Source: Pseudomonas canadensis (GTDB taxonomy: Bacteria; Pseudomonadota; Gammaproteobacteria; Pseudomonadales; Pseudomonadaceae). Taken from it: a stretch of 64,000 nt of DNA. Position 1 is the stretch's first letter. Every line of letters starts with the position of its first letter. The notes under the pieces were generated by a model. It had not been told where the DNA came from. It did no database searches and saw only the letters and a list, made by a program, of their open reading frames with translations. The position numbers and the translations under genes are program-made. Below are positions 44,940-53,987 of this stretch, one piece after another. The stretch is from the NCBI RefSeq assembly GCF_000503215.1, contig NZ_AYTD01000013.1, forward strand, positions 796,009-860,008, read 5' to 3'.

Positions 44940-46286
44940 GTGGATAGCCGCAAATCCGAAGCCCCGACGCTTGACCTTGCCCCCTCACAGAACGGCTGGC
45001 TGGAACGCCTGTTCAAACTGCGCTTGCATGGCACCACAGTGAAGACCGAGCTGATCGCCGGCCTTACCACCTTCATCACCATGGCGTACATCATCTTCGT
45101 CAACCCCAACATCATGGCCGACGCAGGCATTGACCACGGCGCGGCATTTGTTGCCACCTGTATTGCCGCCGCGCTGGGTTGCCTACTGATGGGCTTGTAT
45201 GCCAACTGGCCGGTGGGCCTGGCGCCGGGCATGGGCCTGAACGCGTTTTTCACCTACACCGTGGTCGGCACCATGGGGTACACCTGGGAAACCGCGCTGG
45301 GGGCGGTGTTTATCTCCGGCGTGCTGTTCATGGGCCTGACGCTCTCGCGAGTGCGTGAATGGTTGCTCAACAGCATCCCCGTCAGCCTGCGTCATGCCAT
45401 GGGCGCGGGCGTGGGCCTGTTCCTAGGGGTGATCGGCCTGAAAACCGCCGGCATCATCGTCGACAGCCCGGCCACGCTGATCAAGCTCGGTTCACTGCAT
45501 GAACCCGCGCCACTGCTCGCGGCCGTGTGCTTTCTGCTGATCGCCATCCTCAGCTACCACCGTGTGTTCGGCGCGATCCTGATCAGCATCATCGCCGTGA
45601 CGCTCGCTGGCTGGGGCCTGGGCTTGGTGCATTACAACGGCATGATCTCCACCCCGCCGAGCCTGGCGCCGACCTGGATGGCCATGGACATTAAAGGTGT
45701 ATTCAATGTCAGCATGATAAGCGTTGTATTTGCATTTCTTTTTGTACACATGTTTGATACCGCAGGTACACTCATGGGCGTCGCGCAACGGGCCGGGTTG
45801 GTCAATGCCGAGGGCAAGATCGATAACCTCTCCCGTGCATTGAAGGCCGACAGTGCCTCCAGTGTGTTTGGTGCGATGGTCGGTGTGCCACCGGTCACCA
45901 GCTATGTGGAAAGTGCTGCTGGCGTGGCCGCTGGCGGTCGCACCGGGCTCACCGCCGTGACCGTAGGCGTGCTGTTTGTGGCGGCGATGTTTTTTGCACC
46001 GCTGGCCGGCATGATCCCGGCATATGCCACCGCCGGTGCGCTGATTTACGTTGCCATGCTGATGATGGCGAGCATGGCCCATATCAATTGGGATGAAGCC
46101 ACCGACAGCATTCCCGCGATCGTCACGGCAATCATGATGCCGCTGACGTTTTCGGTTGCTGACGGTATTGCCCTGGGCTTTATCACGTACGTGGCGCTCA
46201 AGGCCGGCACTGGCAAGTACCGTGAGATTTCCGTCAGCCTATGGGTGCTGTGCGCGATCTTTATCGCCAAATTCATATTTCTATAA
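44940..46286 (+). CDS. NCS2/AzgA-type purine permease (guanine/hypoxanthine)
   Basis: A 448-residue permease with about 12-14 helices and the AzgA-like mark GLAPGMGLNAFFTYTVV near residue 95, plus a later PVTSYVESAAG segment. This group imports hypoxanthine, guanine or adenine with protons. The start is GTG 44940 after TTGAGGAG. It opens the purine island; the stop is 11 bases before the LysE-type gene, so they are probably co-transcribed. Confidence 0.9.
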   Translation: MDSRKSEAPTLDLAPSQNGWLERLFKLRLHGTTVKTELIAGLTTFITMAYIIFVNPNIMADAGIDHGAAFVATCIAAALGCLLMGLYANWPVGLAPGMGLNAFFTYTVVGTMGYTWETALGAVFISGVLFMGLTLSRVREWLLNSIPVSLRHAMGAGVGLFLGVIGLKTAGIIVDSPATLIKLGSLHEPAPLLAAVCFLLIAILSYHRVFGAILISIIAVTLAGWGLGLVHYNGMISTPPSLAPTWMAMDIKGVFNVSMISVVFAFLFVHMFDTAGTLMGVAQRAGLVNAEGKIDNLSRALKADSASSVFGAMVGVPPVTSYVESAAGVAAGGRTGLTAVTVGVLFVAAMFFAPLAGMIPAYATAGALIYVAMLMMASMAHINWDEATDSIPAIVTAIMMPLTFSVADGIALGFITYVALKAGTGKYREISVSLWVLCAIFIAKFIFL

Positions 46287-46297
46287 AGGAGTAACGG

Positions 46298-46924
46298 ATG
46301 AACCTGGAAACCTGGCTACTGTTCAGCGGCGCGGCATTGGTGGTGATCCTGATCCCGGGGCCCCTGTCATTGCTGATGATCAGCAACAGTCTCAACTTCG
46401 GCCTGCGCCGTTCGTATCCAGCGTTTCTCGGTGGGGTGTTTGCCTCGATCTGCCTGTTGAGCGCCTCGGCCCTGGGCCTGGGCGCTCTGCTACTGGCCTC
46501 CGAGCAGGTGTTCAGCGCCTTGAAAATTGTCGGCGCGCTCTACCTGTTTTACCTCGCCTGGCAGAGCTGGCAGCAATCGCGCCAACCAGCGCAAGGTGCC
46601 GTAGTGCCCCAGGCCATCGCTACCCCACGCTTTCGCACGCTGTTTGGCCGAGCGTTTGTACTGGGCGCGAGCAACCCCAAGGACATCCTGTTTTTCGCCG
46701 CCTTCTTGCCCCAGTTTCTCAATGGTACGCAGCCCTTTCTCCCGCAATTGCTGATCATGATCGCCACCTGGACCGTACTCGACCTGCTGTGCAAGTTGAC
46801 CTACGGCCTGGGCGCCCATGGCGCTGCGCGGTACTTGCGCAGCGGCAAAGGCCAGAACTGGTTCAACCGCGCCAGCGCCGCCTTGTTCGGCGGGGCTGGC
46901 GCGGCGTCGCTGCTCAGTCGCTGA
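46298..46924 (+). CDS. LysE/RhtB-family exporter
   Basis: A 208-residue inner-membrane protein with six helices, of the LysE/RhtB amino-acid exporter family (IPGPLSLLMISNSLNFGLRR near residue 20; ASNPKDILFF mid-protein). Substrate unknown. AAAGGAG lies before the ATG. Its link with the purine permease gene may be incidental or may serve metabolite overflow. Confidence 0.9.
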   Translation: MNLETWLLFSGAALVVILIPGPLSLLMISNSLNFGLRRSYPAFLGGVFASICLLSASALGLGALLLASEQVFSALKIVGALYLFYLAWQSWQQSRQPAQGAVVPQAIATPRFRTLFGRAFVLGASNPKDILFFAAFLPQFLNGTQPFLPQLLIMIATWTVLDLLCKLTYGLGAHGAARYLRSGKGQNWFNRASAALFGGAGAASLLSR

Positions 46925-47282
46925 AGCAGGCACTCAGATACCTTCAAGCTTGACGAAAAACACCGTGAACGTCCGCGATTGGCATCGTGCTGGATACCCG
47001 CCAGCACGTTGACCAGGCGCCCCTGCGCGAGGGCTGCCCTGACTTGCGCCATGACACTGCGCTGGCCCACCCATTGGCCACGACTGCCCGCCTGGAACCA
47101 GGCATCCGACCGCTGCATGCCGTGCTCATGAATGCCTCCTTGGCATTGCAAACCAGAGGCTAGGTGAACGACGCACGGCGGGAGAGGTAGACAGTTAACC
47201 AGAGATCAAGACGAAAAAAAGCCCGCAGTGTGGGCGGGCGAAAAACCAACGAAGAGCTTTGGGGGTGTGAAGCGAGGTGACG
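46925..47282. other. Intergenic region with possible gene remnant
   Basis: A 358-base gap. On the plus strand an open frame of about 58 codons from 46989 to 47162 (V-L-D-T-R-Q-H-V-D-Q...) has normal Pseudomonas codon use but no start or ribosome-binding site, and could be the tail of a decayed gene. I do not recognise it. The gap ends with the uraH terminator. Confidence 0.3.
47214..47239 (-). terminator. Rho-independent terminator of uraH
   Basis: Stem GCCCGC / GCGGGC (47221-47239) with a 7-base loop; the A run at 47214-47220 becomes a T run in the minus direction. Confidence 0.85.
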
Positions 47283-47636
47283 CTAGCTACCGCGATAGGT
47301 GGAGTAGCTGTAGGGCGAAATCAGTAGCGGGACATGGTAGTGATCCTGTTCGGCGCTGATGCCGAAGCGCAGGACCACCACATCCAGGAAGGCCGGTTCG
47401 GGCAGTTGCACACCACGGGCGCGATAGTAGTCACCGGCGCTGAATTGCAGCTGGTACACACCACTGCGGTAATCATCGCCCTGCAACAAGGGCGCGTCGC
47501 AACGGCCGTCGCTGTTGGTGACGGCGGTGGCGACCAGTTCCAGCTGCGCGCCTTCGACGCGGTACAGCTCAACCTTGATTGCGCTGCCGGGGCAGCCGTG
47601 TGCAGCATCCAAAACGTGTGTGGTCAAACGTCCCAT
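47283..47636 (-). CDS. uraH: Hydroxyisourate hydrolase (transthyretin-like)
   Basis: A 117-residue HIU hydrolase that opens 5-hydroxyisourate to OHCU. It has the N-terminal LTTHVLDAAHGCPG with the catalytic His, the Arg/His strand in the middle, and the diagnostic C-terminal YRGS. There is no signal peptide. GGGAGG lies before the ATG. It is transcribed opposite to puuE; the gap between them carries the two palindromic operators and a sigma-54 element. Confidence 0.95.
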   Translation of the reverse strand: MGRLTTHVLDAAHGCPGSAIKVELYRVEGAQLELVATAVTNSDGRCDAPLLQGDDYRSGVYQLQFSAGDYYRARGVQLPEPAFLDVVVLRFGISAEQDHYHVPLLISPYSYSTYRGS

Positions 47637-47736
47637 GGCGTCTACGCGCCTCCCATAGTCAGTAGAAGAGTGGTCCGCACTTTTTCAGGGCAGCGAAAAA
47701 GCCGGCGATGGCTGATTAAGACACTTTTTAAAAAAA

Positions 47737-47746
47737 TTGTACACAA
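47737..47746. promoter_or_regulatory. Purine-regulon operator upstream of uraH
   Basis: ATTGT-AC-ACAAT: perfect arms with the central AT of the other sites changed to AC. Confidence 0.55.
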
Positions 47747-47850
47747 TAAAAATCACAAACCTATGGATCTACCTGCCTGCGTTGCTCAACGGCACAATCG
47801 ATGAGTAATCCTTGCTTTTAAACGACCTTTTGTCCATTAGCTGACCAACC

Positions 47851-47866
47851 AGGCAAGTTTCTTGCT
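47851..47866 (+). promoter_or_regulatory. Sigma-54 (-24/-12) promoter of puuE
   Basis: AGGCAA-GTTTC-TTGCT: GG at 47852-47853 and GC at 47864-47865, exactly 10 bases apart. The -12 TTGCT is perfect. Transcription would start near 47877, about 105 bases before the GTG. Confidence 0.55.
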
Positions 47867-47931
47867 ACACCATTCATCTAGAGCCCTGCAGAAAAAATGC
47901 AGAAATGTAGGCTTACAAAGTGCGCGATAAG

Positions 47932-47941
47932 TTGTATACAA
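47932..47941. promoter_or_regulatory. Purine-regulon operator upstream of puuE
   Basis: Perfect palindrome TTGTATACAA, identical to that in the permease promoter. It lies downstream of the sigma-54 start and also overlaps a possible sigma-70 -10 (TATACA) paired with TTACAA at 47913. Confidence 0.6.
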
Positions 47942-47981
47942 TCACTCATCGCTAACACGACGAACAAGAAGGAAGACTGCA

Positions 47982-48908
47982 GTGAGCGCTGACTACCCAC
48001 GCGACCTGATCGGTTACGGCAGTAACCCTCCTCACCCCCACTGGCCGGGCAAGGCGCGCATTGCGCTGTCTTTCGTACTCAACTACGAAGAAGGTGGCGA
48101 GCGCAATATCCTGCACGGTGACAAAGAGTCCGAAGCCTTCCTCTCGGAAATGGTCTCGGCCCAGCCGCTGCAAGGCGCACGCAATATGAGCATGGAGTCG
48201 CTGTACGAATACGGCAGCCGTGCCGGCGTGTGGCGCATCCTCAAGTTATTCAAAGAATTCGATATCCCGCTGACCATCTTCGCCGTGGCGATGGCCGCTC
48301 AGCGCCATCCGGATGTGATCCGCGCGATGGTCGAGGCCGGCCATGAGATCTGCAGCCACGGCTACCGCTGGATCGACTACCAGTACATGGACGAGGCCCA
48401 GGAGCGTGAGCACATGCTCGAAGCCATCCGCATCCTCACCGAGCTGACCGGCGAGCGCCCACTGGGCTGGTACACCGGCCGCACCGGCCCCAACACCCGG
48501 CGGCTGGTGATGGAGGAAGGCGGCTTTCTCTATGACTGCGACACCTACGACGACGACCTGCCCTACTGGGAACCCAACAACCCCACCGGCAAGCCGCACC
48601 TGGTAATCCCTTACACCCTGGACACCAACGACATGCGCTTCACCCAGGTGCAGGGTTTCAACAAGGGCGATGACTTCTTCGAATACCTCAAGGACGCGTT
48701 CGACGTGCTCTACGCCGAAGGCGCCGAGGCACCGAAGATGCTTTCCATTGGCCTGCACTGCCGCCTGATCGGCCGCCCGGCGCGCCTGGCGTCGTTGAAG
48801 CGGTTCATTGAATACGTCAAAGGTCACGAACAGGTGTGGTTCACTCGTCGTGTGGACATTGCCCGTCACTGGCACGAAACCCACCCGTACACGGGAGCCG
48901 CGAAATGA
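47982..48908 (+). CDS. puuE: Allantoinase PuuE (polysaccharide-deacetylase fold)
   Basis: A 308-residue cofactor-independent allantoinase converting allantoin to allantoate. It begins YPRDLIGYGSNPPHPHWPG, typical of PuuE, and the core EICSHGYRWIDYQ and GWYTGRTGPNTRRL carry the catalytic residues of the NodB-like fold. The start is GTG 47982 after AAGGAAGA. The stop overlaps the start of uraD (ATGA). First gene of puuE-uraD-alc. Confidence 0.95.
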   Translation: MSADYPRDLIGYGSNPPHPHWPGKARIALSFVLNYEEGGERNILHGDKESEAFLSEMVSAQPLQGARNMSMESLYEYGSRAGVWRILKLFKEFDIPLTIFAVAMAAQRHPDVIRAMVEAGHEICSHGYRWIDYQYMDEAQEREHMLEAIRILTELTGERPLGWYTGRTGPNTRRLVMEEGGFLYDCDTYDDDLPYWEPNNPTGKPHLVIPYTLDTNDMRFTQVQGFNKGDDFFEYLKDAFDVLYAEGAEAPKMLSIGLHCRLIGRPARLASLKRFIEYVKGHEQVWFTRRVDIARHWHETHPYTGAAK

Positions 48909-49420
48909 CTGCGTTTCACACCTTGAAACCGTCGACCCTGAGCCGCGATGCATTCGTCGCAGCCTTCGCCGATATCTACGAACATTCGCCATGGGTAGCC
49001 GAAAAGGCCTACGACCTGGGCCAGGACGCTTCGGTCGACCAGATCGAAACCCTGCACCAGCGCATGAGCGACATCCTGTTGAGCGCCGATCATGCCAGCC
49101 AGTTGGCGCTGATCAACGCTCACCCGGACCTGGCCGGCAAAGCTGCCGTCCAGGGCCAACTCACCCAAGCCAGCACTGATGAACAGGCTGGCGCGGGGAT
49201 TCACCAATGCACGGCCGAAGAGTTTTCTCGCTTCACCGAGCTGAACGATGCCTACAAGGCCAAGTTCAAGTTTCCCTTCATCATGGCGGTAAAAGGCAGC
49301 AACCGGCATCAGATCCTGGCCGCGTTCGAAACGCGCATTCACAACTCGGTCGAGGCCGAGTTCAAATGTGCACTGGCCGAGATCAACAAGATCGCGTTGT
49401 TCCGATTACTGACCCTCTAA
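48905..49420 (+). CDS. uraD: OHCU decarboxylase
   Basis: A 171-residue helical enzyme turning OHCU into S-allantoin. The catalytic His and neighbouring residues lie in [11 protein letters not shown] near residue 70, and [10 protein letters not shown] near 120 is typical. The order here (puuE first, uraD second) is common in pseudomonads even though UraD acts before PuuE. It starts within the puuE stop. Confidence 0.95.
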   Translation: MTAFHTLKPSTLSRDAFVAAFADIYEHSPWVAEKAYDLGQDASVDQIETLHQRMSDILLSADHASQLALINAHPDLAGKAAVQGQLTQASTDEQAGAGIHQCTAEEFSRFTELNDAYKAKFKFPFIMAVKGSNRHQILAAFETRIHNSVEAEFKCALAEINKIALFRLLTL

Positions 49421-49461
49421 ACGACCATCCCCAGCCACTCTCTCTAAGGCAGACAAGAAGA

Positions 49462-50457
49462 ATGAAAGCTTACGCCGTACCTTTCGAAAAGTTCGTCAAC
49501 CTGGCCGACGCCCGCCTGGGCACCAAGATCATCTCCGTCACCGATGACTGGTTCGCCGACGCCAACCGCCTGTTCCAGCCGACCCCGGCCGTATGGAAGG
49601 AGGGCGTTTTCGATGACAACGGCAAGTGGATGGACGGCTGGGAGTCGCGCCGCAAGCGCTTCGAAGGCTACGACAGCGCTGTGATCCGCCTGGGCGTACC
49701 GGGCAGCATCAAAGGCGTGGACATCGACACTTCATTCTTCACCGGCAACTTCCCGCCGTCGGCCTCCCTGGAAGCCTGCTTCCTGGCTTCGGGCGAGCCG
49801 GATGACAAGACCCAGTGGGTGGAAGTGCTGTCGGCCGTCGAGCTGCAAGGCAACAGTCACCACTACCACGAGATCAACAACGACCAGGCGTTCAGCCACC
49901 TGCGTTTCAACATCTACCCGGATGGCGGCGTGGCCCGTCTGCGTGTGTACGGCGTGCCGTTCCGCGACTGGTCCTCGGTGGGCGACAACGAACAGGTCGA
50001 CCTGGCTGCCGCTCTTAACGGCGGTCGTGCCCTAGCCTGCTCCGATGAACACTTCGGCCGCATGAGCAACATCCTCAACCCAGGCCGTGGTATCAACATG
50101 GGCGACGGCTGGGAAACCGCACGTCGTCGCACGCCAGGCAATGACTGGGTGATTGTGGCGCTGGGCCATCCGGGCGAGATCGAGAAAATCATCGTCGACA
50201 CCCTGCACTTCAAAGGCAACTACCCGGACACCTGCTCGATCCAGGGCGCCTTCGTGAAGGGCGGCACCGACAGCCAGATCGAAACCCAATCGCTGTTCTG
50301 GCGCGAACTGCTGCCGGCGCAGAAGCTGGAAATGCACGCTGAACACACGTTTGCCGAGCAGATCAAGGCGCTAGGCCCGATTACTCACATCCGCCTGAAT
50401 GTGTTCCCGGATGGTGGTGTGAGCCGCCTGCGGGTCCTCGGTAAAGTAGCCAAGTAA
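49462..50457 (+). CDS. alc: Allantoicase
   Basis: A 331-residue allantoicase (allantoate amidinohydrolase) producing ureidoglycolate and urea. The two-fold repeat of the family is clear: [20 protein letters not shown] and [20 protein letters not shown], each followed by FxGNxP and later FPDGGVxRLRV. AAGAAGA precedes the ATG. A REP pair separates it from allA. Confidence 0.95.
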   Translation: MKAYAVPFEKFVNLADARLGTKIISVTDDWFADANRLFQPTPAVWKEGVFDDNGKWMDGWESRRKRFEGYDSAVIRLGVPGSIKGVDIDTSFFTGNFPPSASLEACFLASGEPDDKTQWVEVLSAVELQGNSHHYHEINNDQAFSHLRFNIYPDGGVARLRVYGVPFRDWSSVGDNEQVDLAAALNGGRALACSDEHFGRMSNILNPGRGINMGDGWETARRRTPGNDWVIVALGHPGEIEKIIVDTLHFKGNYPDTCSIQGAFVKGGTDSQIETQSLFWRELLPAQKLEMHAEHTFAEQIKALGPITHIRLNVFPDGGVSRLRVLGKVAK

Positions 50458-50473
50458 GCACTGACCCCGAACC

Positions 50474-50541
50474 TGTAGGAGCCCGGCTTGCCGGCGATGG
50501 CGTCCTCAAGATTGCAATCGCCGGCAAGCCGGACTCCTACA
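50474..50541. repeat. REP inverted pair between alc and allA
   Basis: TGTAGGAGCCCGGCTTGCCG and a complementary right unit with one change (GGACTCC), around a 20-base spacer. Confidence 0.9.
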
Positions 50542-50578
50542 CAGAAATCACAGCATTCAAGAGATTAAGAAGACAGCC

Positions 50579-51082
50579 ATGCGCACACTGATGATCGAAC
50601 CCCTGACCAAAGAAGCCTTCGCCCCTTTCGGAGACGTTATCGAAACCGATGGCAGCGATCACTTCATGATCAACAACGGGTCGACCATGCGCTTCCACAA
50701 ACTGGCAACGGTGGAAACCGCCAAGCCAGAGGACAACGCCATCATCAGCATCTTCCGCGCCGACGCGCAGGACATGCCGCTGACCGTGTGCATGCTGGAA
50801 CGACACCCGCTGGGCAGCCAGGCTTTCATTCCGCTGCTCGGCAACCCCTTTCTGATCGTGGTCGCGCCACTTGGCGATGAACCTGTATCGGGCTTGGTCC
50901 GCGCCTTCGTCACCAACGGCAGGCAGGGCATTAATTACCATCGCGGCGTCTGGCACCACCCGGTGCTGACGATCGAAAAGCGGGATGACTTCCTGGTGGT
51001 TGATCGCAGTGGCACAGGCAATAACTGCGATGAGCATTTTTTCAAAGAGGATGAGCGGTTGATCCTCGCCCCCCACCAATAA
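50579..51082 (+). CDS. allA: Ureidoglycolate lyase
   Basis: A 167-residue cupin-fold lyase splitting ureidoglycolate to glyoxylate and urea. The start LMIEPLTKEAFAPFGDVIE and the segment INYHRGVWHHPVLT with metal-binding His are diagnostic. It completes the path from urate to glyoxylate. The REP pair upstream may lower or end read-through from alc, so allA may be expressed at a different level. Confidence 0.94.
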   Translation: MRTLMIEPLTKEAFAPFGDVIETDGSDHFMINNGSTMRFHKLATVETAKPEDNAIISIFRADAQDMPLTVCMLERHPLGSQAFIPLLGNPFLIVVAPLGDEPVSGLVRAFVTNGRQGINYHRGVWHHPVLTIEKRDDFLVVDRSGTGNNCDEHFFKEDERLILAPHQ

Positions 51083-51133
51083 GAGAAGGTCTGATCACCC
51101 GACAACAAGGGTGACAGGCGAGAGGTAAAGACT

Positions 51134-52435
51134 GTGGAAGCACATTTGATGGAATGGCTGAACCTGAGCGTGCGCTGGGTTCACATGATCACGGGCGTCG
51201 CGTGGATCGGCGCTTCTTTCTACTTCGTCTGGCTGGAAAACAACCTCAATCGCGTCAACCCCAAGAGCGGCCTGGCCGGTGACTTGTGGGCGATCCACGG
51301 TGGCGGTATCTACCACCTGGAAAAATACAAACTGGCCCCGCCGACCATGCCGGACAACCTGCATTGGTTTAAATGGGAAGCCTATTTCACCTGGATGTCC
51401 GGTATTGCGCTGCTGTGCGTGGTGTTCTATTGGAACCCGACCTTGTACCTGCTGGCCCCGGGCAGCAGCCTCAGTGGTCCGGAAGGCGTATTGCTGGGCA
51501 TTGGTTCACTGTTCGCCGGCTGGTTCATCTACTCCTTCCTGTGCGACTCGGCCCTGGGCAAGCGCCCTGCTTTGCTCGGTTTCATCCTGTTCGTGCTGTT
51601 GATTGCCGCCGCGTACGGCTTCAGCAAAGTGTTCAGTGGCCGTGGCGCCTACCTGCACGTGGGTGCGGTGATCGGCACCATCATGGTCGGTAACGTGTTC
51701 CGCATCATCATGCCGGCGCAACGCGCGTTGGTGGCGGCAATCGCGGAGAACCGCACGCCAGACCCGGCACTGCCGGCCAAAGGCTTGTTGCGTTCACGTC
51801 ACAACAACTACTTCACCTTGCCGGTGCTGTTCATCATGATCAGCAACCACTTCCCGAGCACCTACGGCAGCCAATACAACTGGCTGATCCTGGCGGGTAT
51901 CGCGGTAGCAGCGGTGTTGGTACGGCACTACTTCAACACCCGTCACAACAGCCAGAAATATGCGTGGACCTTGCCGGTAGGCGCGTTGGCGATGATCAGC
52001 CTGGCGTACGTCACCGGACCAAAACCGGTGTCGACCGCACCGGAAGTGGCCAAGGCACCCGCCGCCATCGAGTACCAGCCATTGCCGGAAACGGCGTTGG
52101 GTGGTGGCTTGAAACCCGCTGCGCCGGCCGCACCCGCCGCTCCGGCGGCTGAACCGGCACCGGCCCAGGCCACCACGGATTTCGGCCAGGTCCACAGCGT
52201 GATCGAGCAGCGTTGCACCGTGTGCCATTCGGCCAAGCCCACCAGCCCTCTGTTCAGCACCGCACCGGCTGGGGTGATGTTTGACACAGCGGCACAGATC
52301 CAGCAGCAGGCCGCGCGTATTCAAGCGCAGGCCGTGGCGAGCCAGATTATGCCGTTGGGCAACATCACCCAGATGACCCAGCAGGAACGGGACCTGATTG
52401 GCACCTGGATCAATCAGGGGGCCCGTACCAACTAG
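51134..52435 (+). CDS. puuD: Membrane urate hydroxylase with cytochrome c domain (PuuD)
   Basis: A 433-residue protein replacing soluble uricase. About eight membrane helices from residue ~14 to ~300 start with LSVRWVHMITGVAWIGASFY, carrying His and Trp of the family. After an Ala/Pro linker (~315-350) comes a cytochrome c domain with CTVCH at residues 361-365. It oxidises urate to 5-hydroxyisourate and probably passes electrons to the respiratory chain. The start is GTG 51134 after GAGAGG. Confidence 0.94.
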   Translation: MEAHLMEWLNLSVRWVHMITGVAWIGASFYFVWLENNLNRVNPKSGLAGDLWAIHGGGIYHLEKYKLAPPTMPDNLHWFKWEAYFTWMSGIALLCVVFYWNPTLYLLAPGSSLSGPEGVLLGIGSLFAGWFIYSFLCDSALGKRPALLGFILFVLLIAAAYGFSKVFSGRGAYLHVGAVIGTIMVGNVFRIIMPAQRALVAAIAENRTPDPALPAKGLLRSRHNNYFTLPVLFIMISNHFPSTYGSQYNWLILAGIAVAAVLVRHYFNTRHNSQKYAWTLPVGALAMISLAYVTGPKPVSTAPEVAKAPAAIEYQPLPETALGGGLKPAAPAAPAAPAAEPAPAQATTDFGQVHSVIEQRCTVCHSAKPTSPLFSTAPAGVMFDTAAQIQQQAARIQAQAVASQIMPLGNITQMTQQERDLIGTWINQGARTN

Positions 52436-52447
52436 CTAACGATGTCC

Positions 52448-52582
52448 TGTAGTGAGCGGGCTTGCCCCGCGCTGGGTGGCGAAGCCGCCCTAAAACCAGC
52501 CCCCTGGATTCTGTCTGGAAGTACACGGTGGCCGGATTGGGGCGGCTTCGCCACCCAGCGCGGGGCAAGCCCGCTCACTACA
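52448..52582. repeat. Long inverted repeat, separate REP type
   Basis: Two perfect 43-base arms (left 52448-52490, beginning TGTAGTGAGCGGGC; right 52540-52582) flank a 49-base spacer. The arms are longer and differ from the TGTAGGAGC type elsewhere. It can terminate or stabilise the puuD transcript. Confidence 0.92.
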
Positions 52583-52640
52583 AAGCTCTCCGCTACACAA
52601 TTGTTGAAACAACAAAAATAAAAAAGATCCGAGGTGTTGC

Positions 52641-53987
52641 ATGACCGAGTTAGCCGAACCGCAGATTCCTGCCGCGCCCGCCATGGTGCGGCTGCCCCTC
52701 TTGCAACTGATTCTGGTAGGCCTGCAACACGTCTTACTGATGTATGGCGGCGCCGTCGCCGTGCCCCTGATCATTGGCCAGGCCGCCGGTTTGAGCCGTG
52801 AAGAAATCGCTTTTCTGATTAACGCCGACCTGCTGGTCGCCGGTATCGCCACCATGGTGCAGTCGTTCGGCATCGGTCCGGTGGGCATTCGCATGCCGGT
52901 GATGATGGGCGCCAGTTTTGCCGCCGTCGGCAGTATGGTCGCGATGGCCGGCATGCCCGGCATCGGCTTGCAGGGTATCTTCGGCGCGACCATCGCCGCC
53001 GGGTTCTTCGGCATGCTCATCGCGCCATTCATGTCCAAGGTCGTGCGCTTTTTCCCGCCGCTGGTGACCGGCACAGTGATCACCGCGATTGGCCTTTCGC
53101 TGTTTCCGGTGGCCGTGAACTGGGCCGGTGGCGGCAGTGCCGCCGCCACATTTGGCTCGCCGATCTACCTCGCGATTGCCGCACTGGTACTGGCCACCAT
53201 CCTGCTGATCAACCGCTTCATGCGCGGTTTTTGGGTGAATATCTCGGTGCTGATCGGCATGGGCCTGGGCTACGCCTTGTGCGGTGCGCTCGGCATGGTC
53301 GACCTCAGCGGCCTAGCGATGGCACCGTGGGTGCAGGTGGTGACGCCGTTGCACTTCGGCATGCCCAAGTTCGAGTTGGCGCCGATCCTGTCGATGTGCC
53401 TGGTGGTGGTGATCATCTTTGTCGAATCCACCGGGATGTTTCTCGCGCTGGGCAAGATCACCGGCCAGGATGTCACGCCGAAGATGCTGCGCCGAGGCCT
53501 GTTGTGTGATGCCGGCGCGTCATTCTTTGCCGGCTTCTTCAACACCTTCACCCACTCTTCCTTCGCGCAGAACATCGGCCTGGTGCAGATGACCGGCGTG
53601 CGTTGCCGTTCGGTGACGATCATGGCCGGGGTCTTCCTGATTGTCCTGAGCCTGTTGCCCAAGGCCGCCTACCTCGTGGCATCGATTCCACCGGCGGTGC
53701 TGGGCGGCGCGGCCATCGCCATGTTCGGCATGGTGGCGGCGACCGGCATCAAGATCCTGCAGGAAGCCGACATCGCCGACCGTCGCAACCAGTTGCTGGT
53801 GGCGGTGAGTATCGGCATGGGCCTGATCCCCGTGGTGCGCCCGGAGTTCTTCGCGCAGTTACCGCTGTGGATGAGCCCGATTACCCACAGTGGCATCGCC
53901 ATGGCCACGCTCAGCGCGTTGTCGCTGAATATCCTGTTCAACATTCTCGGTGGCGCTGAACGCCCTGAAGTCGCTCATACGCATTGA
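52641..53987 (+). CDS. NCS2-family urate/xanthine permease
   Basis: A 448-residue NCS2 transporter with about 14 helices. It has the family segment QHVLLMYGGAVAVPLIIGQA near residue 30, and the QxxG-type mid-motif ESTGMFLALGKITG near 265, and the NTFTHSSFAQNIGL stretch that carries substrate-binding residues. In this setting urate or xanthine is the likely substrate. GAGG lies before the ATG. TTGTTGAAACAA at 52601 may be a diverged copy of the regulon palindrome. Confidence 0.92.
   Translation: MTELAEPQIPAAPAMVRLPLLQLILVGLQHVLLMYGGAVAVPLIIGQAAGLSREEIAFLINADLLVAGIATMVQSFGIGPVGIRMPVMMGASFAAVGSMVAMAGMPGIGLQGIFGATIAAGFFGMLIAPFMSKVVRFFPPLVTGTVITAIGLSLFPVAVNWAGGGSAAATFGSPIYLAIAALVLATILLINRFMRGFWVNISVLIGMGLGYALCGALGMVDLSGLAMAPWVQVVTPLHFGMPKFELAPILSMCLVVVIIFVESTGMFLALGKITGQDVTPKMLRRGLLCDAGASFFAGFFNTFTHSSFAQNIGLVQMTGVRCRSVTIMAGVFLIVLSLLPKAAYLVASIPPAVLGGAAIAMFGMVAATGIKILQEADIADRRNQLLVAVSIGMGLIPVVRPEFFAQLPLWMSPITHSGIAMATLSALSLNILFNILGGAERPEVAHTH

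Larger units (their letters stand above)
47637..47981. promoter_or_regulatory. Divergent uraH-puuE control region
   Basis: A 345-base gap, AT-rich from about 47720 on. It contains TTGTACACAA near uraH, TTGTATACAA near puuE, and a -24/-12 element toward puuE (each listed separately). A weaker GG-N10-GC candidate toward uraH (CGGC...CTGC) also exists around 47690-47706. Confidence 0.6.

Noticed and set aside
45741..45750. TTTGTACACA inside the purine permease gene, similar to the regulon palindrome
   Set aside because: It lies in the middle of a coding region, is not symmetric beyond the core, and is explained by codons for Phe-Val-His.
46801..47151. A 116-codon minus-strand frame covering the end of lysE and the following gap
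   Set aside because: Half of it is antisense to the LysE-type gene; no start signal and no motif.
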